NCBI GenBank assembly: GCA_002224055.1
Contig: AZLU01000062.1
Span: forward strand, 140,956-204,955
Source: Pezizomycotina sp. ARF18
Taxonomy: Eukaryota > Ascomycota
Direction of reading: 5' to 3'
Length of the DNA: 64,000 nt
The translations under genes and the position numbers were made by a program. Positions 23,873 to 34,281 of the stretch are shown in pieces (positions within the stretch are counted from its first letter, which is position 1; every line of letters starts with the position of its first letter). The notes beneath the pieces were generated by a model. That model searched no databases. It had not been told where the DNA came from and saw only the letters and a list, made by a program, of their open reading frames with translations.

Positions 23873-25483
23873 ATTAACACTTCTATAGAGAGGCAATCGT
23901 TCCTGAAATCGAACTTTGTGTAAGCGGTAAAGCAAGACTTCCAACCTGAACATAAATCGAATGGGTTTTTGAGGGTTGGCATATATCACGTATATAAGTG
24001 TCTACTTAATAGTTCGCGCACAAGTTCTTGCCCTTTAGACTATCCTATGGCATTGTGTACTACGCCTGGCATTCAAAGGCTGAGCGCCATAAACTCGCAT
24101 CGCCTCAAGATATCGCACGACAAAGAGTTAAATCTGAATCTCAAAGCCTCCACAAGATATTCTGCCTCGATGCATCTTGTTCGTGCGATGGCTACTTCCG
24201 AACATGCACCGTTTTCTCTAGTTTCTAAACAAACTTTGCGGGTGCGGGATTATGATAGTATCCGGGATATCCTCTTTTTGCCCCCACTACTCATACTCGG
24301 CTAAAGACCTATTTTGATTCGAAGGTGGTGGCTTCGTTGATTAAAGCGCATCCGGCATGCAGACAACCACTATGGAAGTAGGTTCCTGTATGTGCGGTCC
24401 TGAAGGATTTGGTGATTTGTTCTCCGATTATTAATATATAAACATATATGCTTGCACAATTTTAACAATCTACGCACCACGCCTAAACTGGTATCGAACT
24501 CCGAATCGCGCGAGGCTGTATGCTCTCTTGCTGGAAAATACTTGAATTCGAACATTTGCTTAACAATAAAAAGAAGCCTCCCCCCCCATACATTTAGCGA
24601 CGCCTTCCTCTGATTTGACCATTACCAGTTCCCTTCATACTTTGTAATCCGTCCTGATAAATATCGAAAAGTATCATATATCACATGAGCGCACGTTTAT
24701 TGTTTCCATCAGGCATAAATAAAGTCCCAGGCAAGCCATAGGTTCCATCGACGACACGTAGCTATACAGTTAGGTACATCTATGCATGCGGGTCGAGAAT
24801 CCCGGCATTAGAACATCCGATGGATTTTGACCACTGGATAACGTATTTTGGTGACAAATTTATTGCGAGGCTGAACTAGCTTGCCAGAGGAATTTGACGA
24901 TTATGCGTCTAAGATGTGATGGATGCGATCACTCACTGGCCAAACTGTCACTCAAGAACAGTGTTGAATTATTGGGAGGACGAGGGTATCCCGATGATCC
25001 CAAATTGTATTTTCAGGTACAAGATAAACTCATGGTTCGCTGTTGGTAACTAGAGATAGTCTTTGCGACATCAGCGCTACCAAACGCTGGTTCTTGGCGA
25101 TGGACGTGTTCAGTGTCACGTTTATAGATGGGGTTGTCTACATTAGGGTCTAGAAACAATTGTAATTGATATTGTTCGTCCATGTTCCGAGATAAATACT
25201 TCTTTAGCCAGTACGAAGCAGAGTCACCGTTACAGTCCTTGCGAAAATATATCCGATTAGACAAGCCATCATACTCGTACTTATCTCTTTACCAAGCCTT
25301 ATATATTCGAATCATCGACTAGCCATATCTATATTTATTTGGATTGATATTCGTAATATCAGGTTGGCAAGTTACGCATAGGAATTTCCCTTTCGACATA
25401 TCCTTGGTACGCGTTTTATCCATCCCGGCTTAATAGTCGAGATTGCTATATTCAGTGCCATAAGTCTACGAGAACATTTATAC
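23873..25483. other. Intergenic between divergent permease and kinase genes
   Basis: About 1.6 kb holding both promoters. There are short open frames only (for example 25013-25264 minus, 83 codons, no recognisable domain). A T-arm-like motif near 24490-24500 was considered and not supported as a tRNA. Confidence 0.45.
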
Positions 25484-27618
25484 GATGGAAGGTAGACGAG
25501 ATAGGTTGACGCCGCCGGACTGTGTTTCAGCAGCAGCGGACGACCGATTGTATGGGAAATTCTTCACTTCGAGAACCACGTCAAGGACAGGGTCTGGCAA
25601 ATGACAGAGGACTGCTCGAGCCCCGGAGCCACAGTGGATTCTTCCCTCGAAAAGCGATAAGGAAACTCTTTACCAGAAAATTTTTGAACCGCGGGCGAAA
25701 CACAACATGGGTCTGGGAATGCCTTAATTGCAGCTGCGAGATGTGTGCGAAATTGCTTGGTCTCAGCCTAAGCAACCAGGGCATAAAGAAACGGTCTCTA
25801 GAACAGATGGTACTTAGTGATCTTCCCGCGGACGAATCCGCAATCACGCTACTCGCTACCCTCGTCTATCTTGAAGGAGTTGCCTCTTCCCATATCTACT
25901 GTCAATATGGAACGGTACGCTAGATGACGCGGAGCATAAGATGGGCGATAGGCACATGTCTATAGGCACAAGTTCTGAACTTCAGAAAGCCGAAGATGTC
26001 TTAGCGAAGTACAAGAGATACGAAGACGATCGGCGGTCCTCCCTCCAGACTTTGCAAGAAGATTTTTCTTCAGCCAAGTATCTATTCGACCTCCCAATAT
26101 TTCCAACGCATTTCGAGAGACAAAGAAACCTCTCGCCTAGACGAGTGCTGCCATTCCTTCATGAGCGTGTACCCAGCGACGATTACAGTAAAGGAGTTAA
26201 TGGAAAAATCATCATATTCGACATTCATCAAGACTATGTGGAAGATTCGTTCAAAGGCGAGCAGTTAGGTGGCCAATTGAAGGTATCGTCCAAAAGACAA
26301 CCCTTAGAAGATTCTCTTCATTAATACATCTTTGTTTATCCGATACGGAGCTGAAAGTTTCAATATATATTGACTGAGTGTCATACAAGCCATTCGTCCG
26401 CAAAGTTATTGACGCTCAGCGACTAAGCCCAGAGAATAAGTCGGGGCCGACTAATAATACAACCCATGAGGAAGACAACCTGCTATTTGTTAAGGAGATG
26501 AAAGAGAATTCTCGGGAGAAGAAGCTCGCGATAATTGACCTTTTTGGGTGGTATTTTCAGAAAAATCAATTCGGGATAAATGAAATGAATCTAGTTCTCC
26601 CGTATTACCCTCAACATTACTAAAAATTCTGCGCAACGGGGAAGAGAAATTACCAAAAGGCGCAACAGTGCCTTCCAAGGAGGAGCTTTTGATCGATAAC
26701 TGGCTATGGAGACAAATTCTCAAAATCTTTTCGGCACTTGTTGCAATCCATAACCCGGCCGGTGTGGACCTCGGGAGTGAGACCCACAAGATCTCGAAAT
26801 CGTTCATTGGCTTTCACTTCGATATCAAGCCGTCTAACATCGTAATTGATGACGAAGGGCAGCTTTTGATATCCGATTTCGGGACTGTTCGTTTCAGTCA
26901 GAGGGAAACTGGTGCAGGTAGTTCAGACATTCCCATCGCTACCGATGGTGGAGATAATAACTATAGACCACCTGAGTATTCTGAGGGGCGGCAGCAATTC
27001 ACCTTGCACACACGAAAGTACGATGTTTGGTCGATTGCCTGCGTAATTATGGAAGTGATTACTTATATAAAAGGCTATAAAACAGATCGCGATGGTTTAC
27101 TAAAAGAATATGAACCTGGAGCAGAAGCAGTACGCGAATTCGCGAAGGACCGGAAAGCTGATTCTGACGGTATCTTCTACGGAGAATCATGGTGGTGGTT
27201 AACCTCACGGTTGAAACCATCAGTCAAAAAGTGGTTTCAATTAATGGGAAGCTGGGCTGACGATCCTACTCGTTGTAACGGCTGCCGAGACACTTATTTG
27301 AAGCAAATTATATCTCTCCTTCAAAAATATATGCTCGTGCCAAATAAAGAGGACCGCTATAGCAGCCTTCAAGTTCAGAAAAAGCTTGACGAATATGACG
27401 CGATATTCAAAGAGGCCAGCGAAAATGATCCGCAAACTCAGAGAGACGGGAAACAGCTTCTGGAGTTAGATCTGAAACTCAGATTCGGCGATGATGCGGT
27501 GAAGACCTGTAAATGGTCTCAAAAAGGAAGCGCCGAGTATTACCTCACTAACGGAGACAGGTATATGTCACTCCTCTTCAAGTCTTGCGACAGGAACAAA
27601 ATATCAACGACTCGGTAG
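25484..27618 (+). CDS. Fungal Ser/Thr protein kinase (non-RD), frame broken upstream of the catalytic core
   Basis: A candidate start at 25484 (MEGRRDRLTPPD) leads into an N-terminal region with ALLVYL-type sequence, then LQKAEDVLAKYKRYEDDRRSS (about 25985) and KYLFDLPIFPTHF (about 26075), the usual lead-in of this lineage-expanded fungal kinase family. The core follows: DLFGWYFQKNQFG...LVLPYYPQ (about 26540-26615), GFHFDIKPSNIVIDDEG (catalytic Asp codon 26821) and ISDFGTVRF (DFG Asp 26875), an activation-segment end YRPPEYSEG and KYDVWSIACVIMEV. Lys and Asn of DxKPxN are intact. The Arg of HRD is Phe, so it is a non-RD kinase. The beta3 lysine is not seen because the frame breaks between 26320 and 26380. 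From 26668 to 27618 the frame is open (316 codons). Coding may continue to about 28.5 kb. The substrate is unknown. Confidence 0.75.
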
Positions 27619-27649
27619 AACTTTTTCTAACGTCGTTTTAGTCGAACGA

Positions 27650-29126
27650 AGTTTACACCTTTAGATTATTTTGTAGCGCTTAATTATACTCGAAAATCAG
27701 CAGGGGAACCTAACGACCCCAGAATAGTGATCGCGACATCGGAACTAGATCTCGAGCGCCTACCACAAGCTCGGACTGGATCTCGCCGAGGTCAATTATT
27801 ACAAAACTCATCAAACAAAACGAGCTTTGAAAATGGTACGTGAAAGCATTACGATTTACTTTCACCTTCACAGCTCTTACCCGTAAAGAAAATACTACTT
27901 ACAATCTTGCAAATTCAGCATCCAGGAGAGAGGAGGAATTCATTCCCCGGTACTTGTACGGGCGGTCTCCGAATCCCGACGACGACAAATGGAAGTTTCA
28001 TTCAAAATAATGAACCCAAACTGTCTTTACAAATTCGCCTCCGATCGAGGGAAGAATATGATAAATGTATGTCCGCGTTTTCTCTTTCACCTCGCGAACA
28101 TCGTGAGGGACAGCCATTCATTCTTGAAGTTTTATGCAAACGATGGAATAGTAACGTTAGAACAGTATTTTTAGATTCCAAGAGGCAATATTGCAGCAGT
28201 CAATACTCAGTACATGCTCGTAAGTTAGACAACCCGTATTACAGAACCGATGATGAAAACTAGGGAAATTGAAAAAAGGGGGCGAGGGTTAGTCGGTGCT
28301 AGTGGATGATGGCATCGCAAATTTCACTAAAGCACAAACGTCTTTCACGCAGCTTCGTAATTACACATATAAATCTCGGAGGAAAAAAATATACCGCTGA
28401 AGACCGCCATTTTTCTCTACAATTGTGGATTGACCTTGCCTTCAAGCAAGACCCCAACAATACTCACAAGTATCAGTCTCGAATAGTTTTATTCGTTCCG
28501 CGTGGTCGATAGACGGCACGCCTAGCAATATAAACACAATGATGACTATAAGACGTCAGTGTAACTCATTCAAACTTCTGGATTAAATGCTCCAATAAAT
28601 CGATATCTAGAATTTTACTAATTTAGTCTTTCCTTCCAGTTAATACAGTATGGTAGAAGTCCGTAATGGACTTTACGAGGAAAGAAACACGGCCAAAAGA
28701 GCGAGAATGCCATCCACCTTTACGTTGCGAATTCAAAAAGGTCAAAACGTCCTCACGAAGGCTTCGAAGTAAACATTTTTAGCTGCGTAGAGCCAGATAT
28801 GCCAGCTATACCGGTCATGGTCCATGCATTGGAGGAGAGGGAGAGAGCTTTGCATTCCGGGGAAGGTAGGGTAAAGTACCTAAATAACCTGTTCAAGAAC
28901 GACGAGCGCGATGAAAAGAGAGCTTCGCGTTCCAAGAGAAGCAAGGTGAAGTACCTAAATATCGTGTTCAAGGACAACGAGTACGATGGTAAGTCATTTT
29001 GACCGCGGCCTCGATGCTTATCGGCACTTCATAACAATACACGTATTTCTACTAATTTCTATAAAAATTATAATTATAGAAAAGATGGATTTCTTAGCGA
29101 CCTCTATAGCAGAATCGACGGCGTAA
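27650..29126 (+). CDS. Unrecognised unit downstream of the kinase, possibly its C-terminal region or a second gene
   Basis: Several open segments on the kinase strand: 27740-27840 (ATSELDLERLPQARTGSRRG), 27907-28263 (LQIRLRSREEYDKCMSAFSL), 28306-28512, and a last pair of exons. The final exons are well supported: coding through VNIFSCVEPDMPAIPVMVHA to 28988, an intron 28989-29079 (GTAAGT donor, CTAAT branch-like site, TATAG acceptor), then 29080-29126 ending ATSIAESTA and TAA. The penultimate exon carries two tandem copies of a 25-residue charged repeat. No domain is recognised. Whether it is fused to the kinase cannot be decided because frames shift several times between 27600 and 28700. Confidence 0.4.
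28843..28992 (+). repeat. In-frame tandem duplication, 75-bp unit (25 codons)
   Basis: Copy 1 is 28843-28917 and copy 2 is 28918-28992. Both contain AGTACCTAAAT exactly 75 bp apart. They encode RVKYLNNLFKNDERDEK and KVKYLNIVFKDNEYD. Differences are substitutions, many of them synonymous or conservative, with no indels. That is unlike the two indel-ridden duplications elsewhere in the window and fits a real protein repeat. Copy 2 runs into the exon end and GTAAGT donor at 28989. Confidence 0.9.
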
Positions 29127-30474
29127 TGGAAATAAACCTTGAAGATATGGTGAAGGCATGGAATCAAGCGAACAGTGGCTATAATAGCCCCTTTTCGACT
29201 CCGCACGTTGGAAGCGTCAAAGATATGCGGTTAGATTCGGCAAAACACACGCGACGAGTATTGTAACGGTCAACTCAGTATCTTACTTGACTTATCGAAG
29301 GCGTTAATAAAAGGATTAGAAGCGAGTTCAATTATTGTATTTGTGGAGAACTGACGGCGTGGTGAGGGAAATCCTACGGTCTGTATGTCCTCTGGCTTAC
29401 ACCAACGGACGTGAATAATCACAGCTTTCATTACGTATTTAAAGACGGCAAATAATAGATTATTCCAGATAATACATAAAATATTCTAGGTTCGCGGTGG
29501 AAAGTTCCTTTGTATAAAGACGGGAGGTTGTGCCGCATAAATAGTCCTTGTATTCGTGTGCGATTAGTAGTGCTCTTCTAATAAAGTGCTCCTCCAACAA
29601 AGGGAAGCTTAACATCTAGAAAAAACCTACGCAACATCTTCGGAAGAACGCGCTGGAGCGGCACGAACCATTATTCGTACATTCCCCTACTTTATTTATC
29701 GTGACTTCCAGCCGCGAACTTGCATTGCAGTAAGCATTTATTGCTCGCGCCACGTCGCTCCCTCTGAGTCCATGATTTGCCATTTTTCGATACGTACCTA
29801 GGTAGTTAAAGCTATTATTCTCTACGTTCTGACGAAGGTTAGAAAAACATAAAGACCGTAGGGTTCTCGAGTCTCCCCACCGTATACGTTAGTTCGACAC
29901 CGCCGCAATAGTTGATTCCACTTCTATAATACTCAAGCTATGGTAGTTAGTATCTCATAAATACAAATCATCATTATTCGACCAGTGATATAGCATTACT
30001 TTCTTAAACCTGAATTTCTGAACAAAGTAAGTACCGATCCGCCAATATTTAACTCCTGGTGGCCGATTTAGAACCTTTGCCGTATGAATTTATAAGGAAC
30101 CCCGAGAAATACTTATATTGTACAATTTTTAATTTACGATCGGGGCAGAGTCTTGATTTGGAATCGAGAAAAAATCACAATATAGCGACCTTTGGATGGG
30201 CAGAAACTACTCACTCATGAATAATATTCTTTTTACCTAGACATGGTTTCCCCATGCTTGATCATAGAAACTATTGAGATTTTAAATTGTTGAAACGCGT
30301 TACATTATACATCGAAGATTGTTGAAAACATAAAAGTATTTTTGTTATAACAAAAACAGACGCTAAAACCATCACAATGTTGAATTTTCCCTTTTGTCCA
30401 GAAAACATAAAAAAACGATGCAAGGGACCCAATTTAAGAAAACGTAAAAATCATGATAATAAGGTATAATGACA
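29127..30474. other. AT-rich intergenic, no gene recognised
   Basis: Downstream of both flanking genes (convergent), with many TA-rich words and no open frame over about 60 codons with any character. Confidence 0.55.
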
Positions 30475-31726
30475 TTAGTCGTTATAGTTGCCCGCGCCAG
30501 AGCCGTCCTTGTTGGGCAGCGGCCAGCCGAGACCCGTATTGACTTCCTCGGTCTGCGAACGGCCAGCGGGTCTAAGTATGGCCTCTCGCCCTGTACCGTT
30601 ACGCGGACGGCGTGCCTGCGGTGCGGGTAAAAACCGAATGTGGGGGAGTGGTTCTAAAGAGAGAAAAAAGGTCAGAATTATGAATGGTTTTGAATATGAG
30701 AGAAAGAGGGCAAAACATACCGTGATTCTATTATCCCAAATAGCAACGGAATCCTTCTCCCAGCGGAAGCGGGCGTGGAATTCAGGCGTCGCCGAGATGA
30801 TCTCCGTCAAGTACCTGTAAATGTACTCCGACTCCAGCTTCGGCACACCGACAATAGCCCGGACGAAGCCCGGGTTGAAGAAGACAGACTTCCAGCCCGT
30901 GACGGGATTCGTGCGGATGAGGGGGTGTTCTGTAGTAATCGGGTCGCGGCGGACAGGTCTGCCGGCCTTGATCGAGCCGTCGGCTTGCTCGTCGGCGGAA
31001 TGCAGAGCGGTGAGGCCTTCAAGGTACTTCTGCATGGCTGGTGATAGAGCATCATAAGCAGCGTACTGCGAGCTCCACAGTGTGTCGCCGCCGCCTCCGC
31101 GGGCGGTCCCGTGAGGACTTTGAGAGATGTGTAAGAAGGGGGTTGAAGTTCATATGTAACGTCCGAGTGCCATAGATACGCCGGCGTGAATAGCGCGCTC
31201 TGCGACTTGGATTTTCGTCGGTGAAGATAACGTGAACTTCCTCCTCGCCGTTCTTCGGCAGCATCGTGGTCGCGTGCTTGTGCAGGTTACCGAAGTACCG
31301 GCCGAGCTCCAGCTGGTCTTCTAGAGTAAAGTCCGCCTGGTCGCGGAAGAAGACGACTCCTCTATGTGCAAGAAGCCTTGCGAGGTCGTTCTTCTGCGCT
31401 TCATTAAGGTCCTTCAGCTTGATACCGTGTATCTCGGTACCGATCTTTGGTGTGTAATCGAAGACATCTGTGGCGGCATCGAGGAGGTTCTTGAAGTGTG
31501 GGTCGCCGAGTTTGCCCTTATCGTCGTAAGGGACTTCTTCGAGGGGTGCCCACTTGACGTCAGGGAACTGTGGTCGTAAATGGTCGTATTCGTAGCCATC
31601 TTCGAAGGTTTCGACCTTCGTCAGGCCGGGAACGTACCCAAACTTGTTGCCTTGCTTAGCAACATTCAGGTCAGCCTTTTGATGAATTACGGGTAGTGCC
31701 CCGTTGGCGGTTAACGAAGGTGCCAT
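30475..31726 (-). CDS. TauD/JLP1-type Fe(II)/2-oxoglutarate dioxygenase, two exons, three single-base breaks
   Basis: Fe(II)- and 2-oxoglutarate-dependent oxygenase. The family releases sulfite from taurine and other sulfonates, supplying sulfur. About 395 residues from ATG 31726 (MAPSLTANGALPV). Domain landmarks: IGTEIHGIKLKDLNEAQ, LLAHRGVVFFRDQ, LGRYFGNLHKHATT, then in repaired frame YLWHSDVTYE (HxD iron ligands, about 31170), the active-site side SPAMQKYLEGLTALHS, GWKSVFFNPGFVRAIVG, and WDNRIT at the exon end. Intron 30654-30720 has GTATGT and TTTAG. The last exon has FGFYPHRRHAVRVTVQGERPY and ends GWPLPNKDGSGAGNYND at 30475. Three missing bases (about 31205, 31090 and 30560) each restore the conserved frame. 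The exact substrate is inferred from family only. Confidence 0.9.
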
Positions 31727-33038
31727 GATTCAAATATATATTTGAGTTAAAATAACGGTTCCGCAAAGCAATAGCTACAGGATTGGTTCAGCTCGAGCTT
31801 GTCAGTGTTACGATAGGATTACTAAGGATTGATTCCACTTTATCAGCTTTTACTCCTTTCCGCGTAGCTTTGATTCTAGTCTATTAAGATTATAAAGATA
31901 TAATAGAAAAGGGTAATGAACAATAGAAAGGGGTGGGAATGGCTTTACTTATATAGTACAACATATCTGGCGCTATGACCTGGCCCCGAAAACGGCTTGC
32001 TCCACTTTATGTGGGGAAAGGCCATTGTCTCCTTCCTAGGGGCCATATATAGGAACACAGGTAGAAGATGCGACATTTTTTTCTATTCGATGGGATGTTC
32101 CATCGGGTATGTTTCTTCCAGCAGCTGGTACAACTTCTTGCTAACATTTTGCAGCCAACCATTGTGTATTTCGTTGTGGTATTGCGAGCTCTCACGCAAT
32201 TCCAACCCCAAATTTAAAATAGGCCAGAGCGAAGATCCGTCCACACGACACTACCCCGGCCTTAATATACCGCGCACTATACCGTTTATAGGAAGAACCG
32301 GACAAGGTCATTATAATAAAATGGACCCCGATTTTGCGGGGATTGGAGGCTGGGAAGGGGTGGTGAACCTAAAGTATGTAATATATGTTATTATACCATT
32401 TCATGTGGGTGTGACGAAAGCAGTGTTTAAAGGGTAGTGAAGTAAGCTAATCAGCCCTTGATTTTTAATATCCGAGATAACCCTACCTTACCACACTTTT
32501 CCTGCCGTTCTAATGTAAGGTTCGACGTGCAGGCTGCTGCAGTGTTAGCCTTTTTGCATGTGAGAATCCAGTCCTTTTACTGTCTCGACCCACGTTTTCA
32601 GACGTTGAAATGAGACTTTCATTTCAATTCTGTGTAATCATCGCAAGCTTCAAGATCCGGAAAATCCTCAACGGAAATCTGCTGTGTTACTTGGACTAAT
32701 CAAAAGGCGTTGATGACACGAAGCCTGAAGCAATTGCCCAATGAAACCGCTCCTCAGACAGATCCTCTCTCGAAAAGTGGTTGGTGAAGGAATTGCTAAG
32801 ATGGCCCAAATGCGCCGGGGAGGACGGGACTAGTAATTTTCTTGTCCCCTGCATAGGAAATCTCGGGGATCGACCGGATTCCGGAACGTCACTCAAATGA
32901 ACAGCATCATTTGCAATGATTAGTATAGGCTCTATGATCTAGCCCAGATAATTTCCAGTGTGTCCAAGGACCTTACTAGTGTATTATTCTTTTGGTTCTA
33001 GCAGACTCTTGAAAAGCGCTCAATGGCGTCCAGGTGGC

Positions 33039-33064
33039 TTTTTTTTTTTTTTTTTTTTTTTTTT
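33039..33064. repeat. Poly-T tract (26)
   Basis: Uninterrupted T run, one of several homopolymers of 18-26 bases scattered in intergenic DNA of this window (others at 38855-38877, 39370-39390, 42802-42825, 59789-59812 and 61541-61565). Confidence 0.9.
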
Positions 33065-33631
33065 CGAATTTGCTGGCGGGAAACACCGCACATTGTTGGC
33101 AAGTCCTCTAACGAAGGCCTGGCGCGGGACGCTCGTGCTAGGTAAGAAAAAGCGACCGTACAAACGATCATAATTCAATTGTATTGGTCCTTTATAGAAC
33201 GAAAATCCGAAATCGTAAGGGTGATTTGTGCGGTAGCGCTTTTGCCGTACTCTCTCACACAATCGTAACGCAAAATTCCGATCCCAGCACGCAATTGGTA
33301 AACACCCTTATCAATCCAATTGGCCAGTGCTGCATTCTACTGGCCGTTCTGAAGAACCCACTCTCAACGACTCTTTCAGAGTTAGCACTATTCTCATGCA
33401 TGTGAACAAAAATTCCGATAACGCAGAAGCTTGAAAAGGAGAATATATTTATATCCCTTAACTTTTGGCCTGGCCTGCATTGAAAAGAAGGAGGAGTAGA
33501 GTAGTGGAAACCTGTCCGCAGTCCGCAGTGCGGAACAGAAAGGTAACCGACGGCCAATCAGACAGATGTGAAGGGCGTGTGACCTTATTTCCCCAGAAGA
33601 AAAACGAAACAGGCAATACTCCCTGAAAGAA

Positions 33632-33650
33632 GGGGGGGGGGGGGGGGGGG
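33632..33650. repeat. Poly-G tract (19)
   Basis: Uninterrupted run of nineteen G. Such runs are rare in fungal genomes, and the length should be treated as approximate. Confidence 0.9.
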
Positions 33651-34281
33651 AACAGCCCTATGGAAAGCATTCCCAGGATTCTTTTTTTTTCCCGCTTGCT
33701 TCGCCGCCTATCTCTCCCTCTTCCTATCTTTCGCTCTTTTCACGTATCAATCACTCGCATGGTGATAAACACAGCCCTGCGAAAAGAGGATCGACAATCA
33801 GAAACCGTCTAACCGTTGAGAACGTCCTTTAATTTCGCGATTGCGATATGACAAAAAAAAAAAAAGGAGAATACGACGCTGGGGATTGAGCAATTCCGTT
33901 GAACAGATGCTGAAAAAGGACATCCAATTTGCCCAGTTGCCCAGGATCCATGGACCATAGAGGTTACGTTGAGCCCCACGACCAGACGGAATGAAACCAT
34001 GGATATTGATCGCTTTTGACAGTGGAAGGCGTTCGAAATGCGAAGGGAATACGAGATCGTGAAGAGAAGAGAATGAGAGGCCATGAGAATTGAGTCGGAT
34101 AGTGGGATTTTGTAATCGAGTTTGCTGGTGGTTATCAAGGAGGATAGGGTTTATCTCGAAAGAGCCGCAAATTTTGAAGGTCTTGGCAAATTTATTGCTG
34201 AAGCTTAGGATCCCGTACAAAAGTTTTTTCCACAGACAAATTTTTAGCTCTCACCTCACGATCCCCTCCTAGCTTTCAAGC

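Larger units (their letters stand above)
31727..34281. other. Intergenic between divergent dioxygenase and SET genes, with homopolymers
   Basis: Holds the promoters of both flanking genes. It includes a T run of 26 at 33039-33064 and a G run of 19 at 33632-33650. An open frame at 31997-32437 (146 codons) has no domain and a codon pattern like non-coding DNA. No other gene was seen. Confidence 0.5.

Noticed and set aside
24370-24555. Possible tRNA (GAACTCCGAATCG / TTCGATACC-like T-arm)
   Set aside because: No matching acceptor, D or anticodon stem could be drawn around it.
25013-25264. 83-codon minus-strand open frame upstream of the kinase
   Set aside because: No recognisable motif and no linked exon; not separable from chance.
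31997-32437. 146-codon open frame between dioxygenase and SET genes
   Set aside because: No domain, composition like intergenic DNA, and an unrelated open frame on the opposite strand over the same bases.
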